Source: Alphaproteobacteria bacterium (GTDB taxonomy: Bacteria; Pseudomonadota; Alphaproteobacteria; Paracaedibacterales; CAIULA01). Taken from it: 6,130 nt of DNA. Positions 4,784 to 6,130 of the stretch are shown piece by piece. Both the position numbers and the translations under genes were made by a program. A model generated the notes under the pieces. That model was given only the letters and a program-made list of their open reading frames with translations. It was not told the origin of the DNA and ran no database searches. Location of the stretch: contig JAIEMR010000177.1 in the NCBI GenBank assembly GCA_019751935.1, positions 1 through 6,130 on the forward strand. Direction: 5' to 3'. Positions within the stretch are counted from its first letter, which is position 1; each line of letters opens with the position of its first letter.

Positions 4784-5821
4784 ATGCCAAAAATTTTGCC
4801 TTTAACCTGTAAAGTATTTTTTGTTTTGAGCTTATCTATAGCATTAGCGGCGCCTATAGCAGCCAGTTCTTTTGTTGCAAAAGAGTTAATTTATGGAGCT
4901 GAAAGGCAGTTTAAGAGATTAGTTGGAATTCCGCCAACTCCTCGAAGCATTATAGAAATGTTCAATATTCATGCTGGTTCCACGAGGATATTAAGAGAAG
5001 AGATTACAAGTTATGATCCTAAAATACCAAAACATTCTTTGAGGCAATTTATGAGCCCTCCAAAAAACCAAGGAGAATCTAATTCTTGTGTAAGTTTTGC
5101 CTCTATTGCTGCTCTTGAGAGGTTTAATCCAGGGATAAGGTTGTCAGAAGGCCAAATTGCAAAATTGGCCAATATTGAATCTGAAGGGGTTTGCGCCCCG
5201 GATGGGATAATGAATCTTGGAGTAGGCATGAATTATGTACGTGATAAAGGGGTGGTAGAAGAAAAATATTGGGGTTTTAATGATAGTAATGTATGTCTTG
5301 TGGAAGAGCCTTCAAATTTTCAACGGTTAAGAAAATTCAACTTTAGAAGTGTTCACCCTCTTTTAGATAGAGATGATGGAAATGTAGTTCCGTTTATGAG
5401 GCAACATCTTAGAGACGGGCGTATTCCAAAATTAACAACACCTGCTCTTGATGATGGAGATTTAAGTAATATTAGGTTTACTTTACTACGAGATGTACCT
5501 GTAGTTGTTGAAATACCTATAGCTTCGGCAGACGGAGTAATGGTAAGTGGTTGGGAAGATGGAAGAAAAGGTGTAAAATTACCACCCATTAAATCTATAG
5601 AATCTTGGTTAAGTGATAGTGAAAATGCCAGTATGCCTTATCATGCTATTACTTTAGTAGGCTATGATGACACTACAGGCAGTTTTGAGTTTAAAAATCA
5701 TTGGTGGGATAAAGAGAGAAAAGCTTGGTGGGGCAATGGAGGGTATTCTACAATCCCTTATGAATATATAAAATATTATGCACGTTTAAGCCTTTATGGG
5801 ACAATTCCCGGTATAGGTTAA
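4784..5821 (+). CDS. Secreted papain-like (C1 family) cysteine peptidase
   Basis: This 345-residue protein is predicted to be exported and to cleave peptide bonds. A signal peptide is clear: PK, hydrophobic core VFFVLSLSIALAAP (about 11-24), and a probable cleavage near PIAA/SS (after residue 27). The papain signature is NQGESNSCVSFAS (95-107), with oxyanion Gln96 and nucleophile Cys102. The histidine is in YHAITLVGYD (His287), and the asparagine in FKNHWW, then WWGNGGY (Asn305). About 65 residues between signal peptide and catalytic core could be a short propeptide. The usual Ser-Cys-Trp at the nucleophile is SCV, and KNSW is KNHW, so it is divergent. ATG 4784 is certain by AAAGGAGG (4771-4778) five bases upstream; the TTG at 4757 would spoil the signal peptide. 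It is probably monocistronic. A role against host or competitors is inferred. Confidence 0.87.
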   Translation: MPKILPLTCKVFFVLSLSIALAAPIAASSFVAKELIYGAERQFKRLVGIPPTPRSIIEMFNIHAGSTRILREEITSYDPKIPKHSLRQFMSPPKNQGESNSCVSFASIAALERFNPGIRLSEGQIAKLANIESEGVCAPDGIMNLGVGMNYVRDKGVVEEKYWGFNDSNVCLVEEPSNFQRLRKFNFRSVHPLLDRDDGNVVPFMRQHLRDGRIPKLTTPALDDGDLSNIRFTLLRDVPVVVEIPIASADGVMVSGWEDGRKGVKLPPIKSIESWLSDSENASMPYHAITLVGYDDTTGSFEFKNHWWDKERKAWWGNGGYSTIPYEYIKYYARLSLYGTIPGIG

Positions 5822-5831
5822 GAAGACAGTA

Positions 5832-5878
5832 TCACTTTCCTAGATAACGTATATTTGCGTTATCTAGGATTGTAGTGA
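5832..5878. terminator. Long hairpin between convergent peptidase and vapC genes
   Basis: TCCTAGATAACG (5838-5849) pairs perfectly with CGTTATCTAGGA (5858-5869), a 12-bp stem that can be lengthened inward by a G-U and an A-T pair. An outer helix TCACT (5832-5836) with AGTGA (5874-5878) is also possible. It starts 16 bp after the peptidase stop and lies between convergent genes, as expected for a bidirectional terminator, but neither strand has a T-run after it. Transcript 3'-end protection or Rho-dependent ending are alternatives. Confidence 0.5.
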
Positions 5879-5953
5879 AATGAAGCTGGGGCTGCCTCCT
5901 ATGGAAAAGAGATAATAAAACCAAGAAGTTAATATTGTTAAAGGTATTGTAGA

Positions 5954-6130
5954 TTAAGTCCATGGGTTAACAATGCCAATTTTGCATTTTTCAAAGTCGT
6001 TTACGTTTCTGGTTACAATTTTTAAATTATGTACGTGAGCAGTAGAGGCAATAAGAGCGTCAATAGCAGGAATCTTAATTCCAACTCGTTCAGCTTCTCC
6101 TAATAAGGTTCCCCATCTCTCACAGATTCC
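5954..6130 (-). CDS. vapC: VapC-type PIN-domain toxin, C-terminal 58 residues only
   Basis: The frame enters from the right edge and stops at TAA (5956-5954). The C-terminal half of a VapC toxin is clear: IPAIDALIAS with a conserved acidic residue of the Mg2+ site, then LKIVTRNVNDFEKC with the TRN..DF motif, and the terminal IVNPW. VapC proteins are RNases, often cutting initiator tRNA, held in check by a VapB antitoxin usually encoded just upstream; that would lie beyond the window. Together with parAB it would stabilise the plasmid. The gene is convergent with the peptidase gene. The start and antitoxin cannot be seen. The 130 bp between the two genes hold only the hairpin and an 11-codon chance frame. 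Confidence 0.88.
   Translation of the reverse strand, partial: GICERWGTLLGEAERVGIKIPAIDALIASTAHVHNLKIVTRNVNDFEKCKIGIVNPWT

Noticed and set aside
5880..5915. 11-codon frame after the peptidase hairpin
   Set aside because: Too short, and no ribosome-binding site or context supports it.
1..6130. CRISPR array, tRNA, rRNA or insertion sequence
   Set aside because: No regularly spaced repeats, no cloverleaf with CCA end, no transposase frame or paired terminal repeats were seen on either strand by eye.

Overview
This AT-rich window reads as the backbone of a low-copy plasmid, or a plasmid-like chromosomal island, of a Gram-negative bacterium. A ParA/ParB partition pair lies back to back with a replication initiator, followed by cargo genes. 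A host-associated alphaproteobacterium (Rickettsiales or Holosporales type) fits best. The reasons are the low G+C by eye, a Rep that ends in a DnaA domain-I-like module (known from rickettsial plasmids), a membrane-anchored single-HKD phospholipase D nuclease, and a VapC toxin. The taxon is an inference; no marker gene is present.

Left part (1-1830, minus strand): parA is followed by parB, which runs off the left edge. The two are separated by 91 bp holding a GC-rich hairpin that stands out from its surroundings. The parA promoter can be read at 1850-1878 and carries an inverted repeat suited to autoregulation.

Control region (1830-2294): this is the most interesting stretch. A short minus-strand transcription unit is visible: a TTGACA/TATTGT promoter with a 17-bp spacer, then about 70 nt of RNA ending in a textbook intrinsic terminator. 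It lies antisense to the leader of the rep gene. The same leader contains a possible 31-codon reading frame that spans the terminator hairpin, and a 26-bp dyad sits exactly on the antisense promoter. Together these resemble an antisense-RNA copy-number control circuit.

Rep (2295-3437, plus strand) combines an N-terminal winged helix with a C-terminal DnaA_N-like domain. Its linker-coding DNA holds two iteron-like repeats 22 bp apart. Just downstream (3569-3611) is a pair of perfect TTATNCACA DnaA boxes. Either site, or both, could be the origin.

Cargo (3641-6130): a membrane-anchored PLD-family nuclease, a 513-bp gene-free stretch with a large imperfect hairpin and short repeats with an 8-bp period, a secreted papain-like cysteine peptidase with a complete Cys/His/Asn set, and the C-terminal end of a convergent VapC PIN-domain toxin. 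Partition and the toxin would help keep the plasmid, Rep and its control region set copy number, and the two exported enzymes are candidates for host or competitor interaction.
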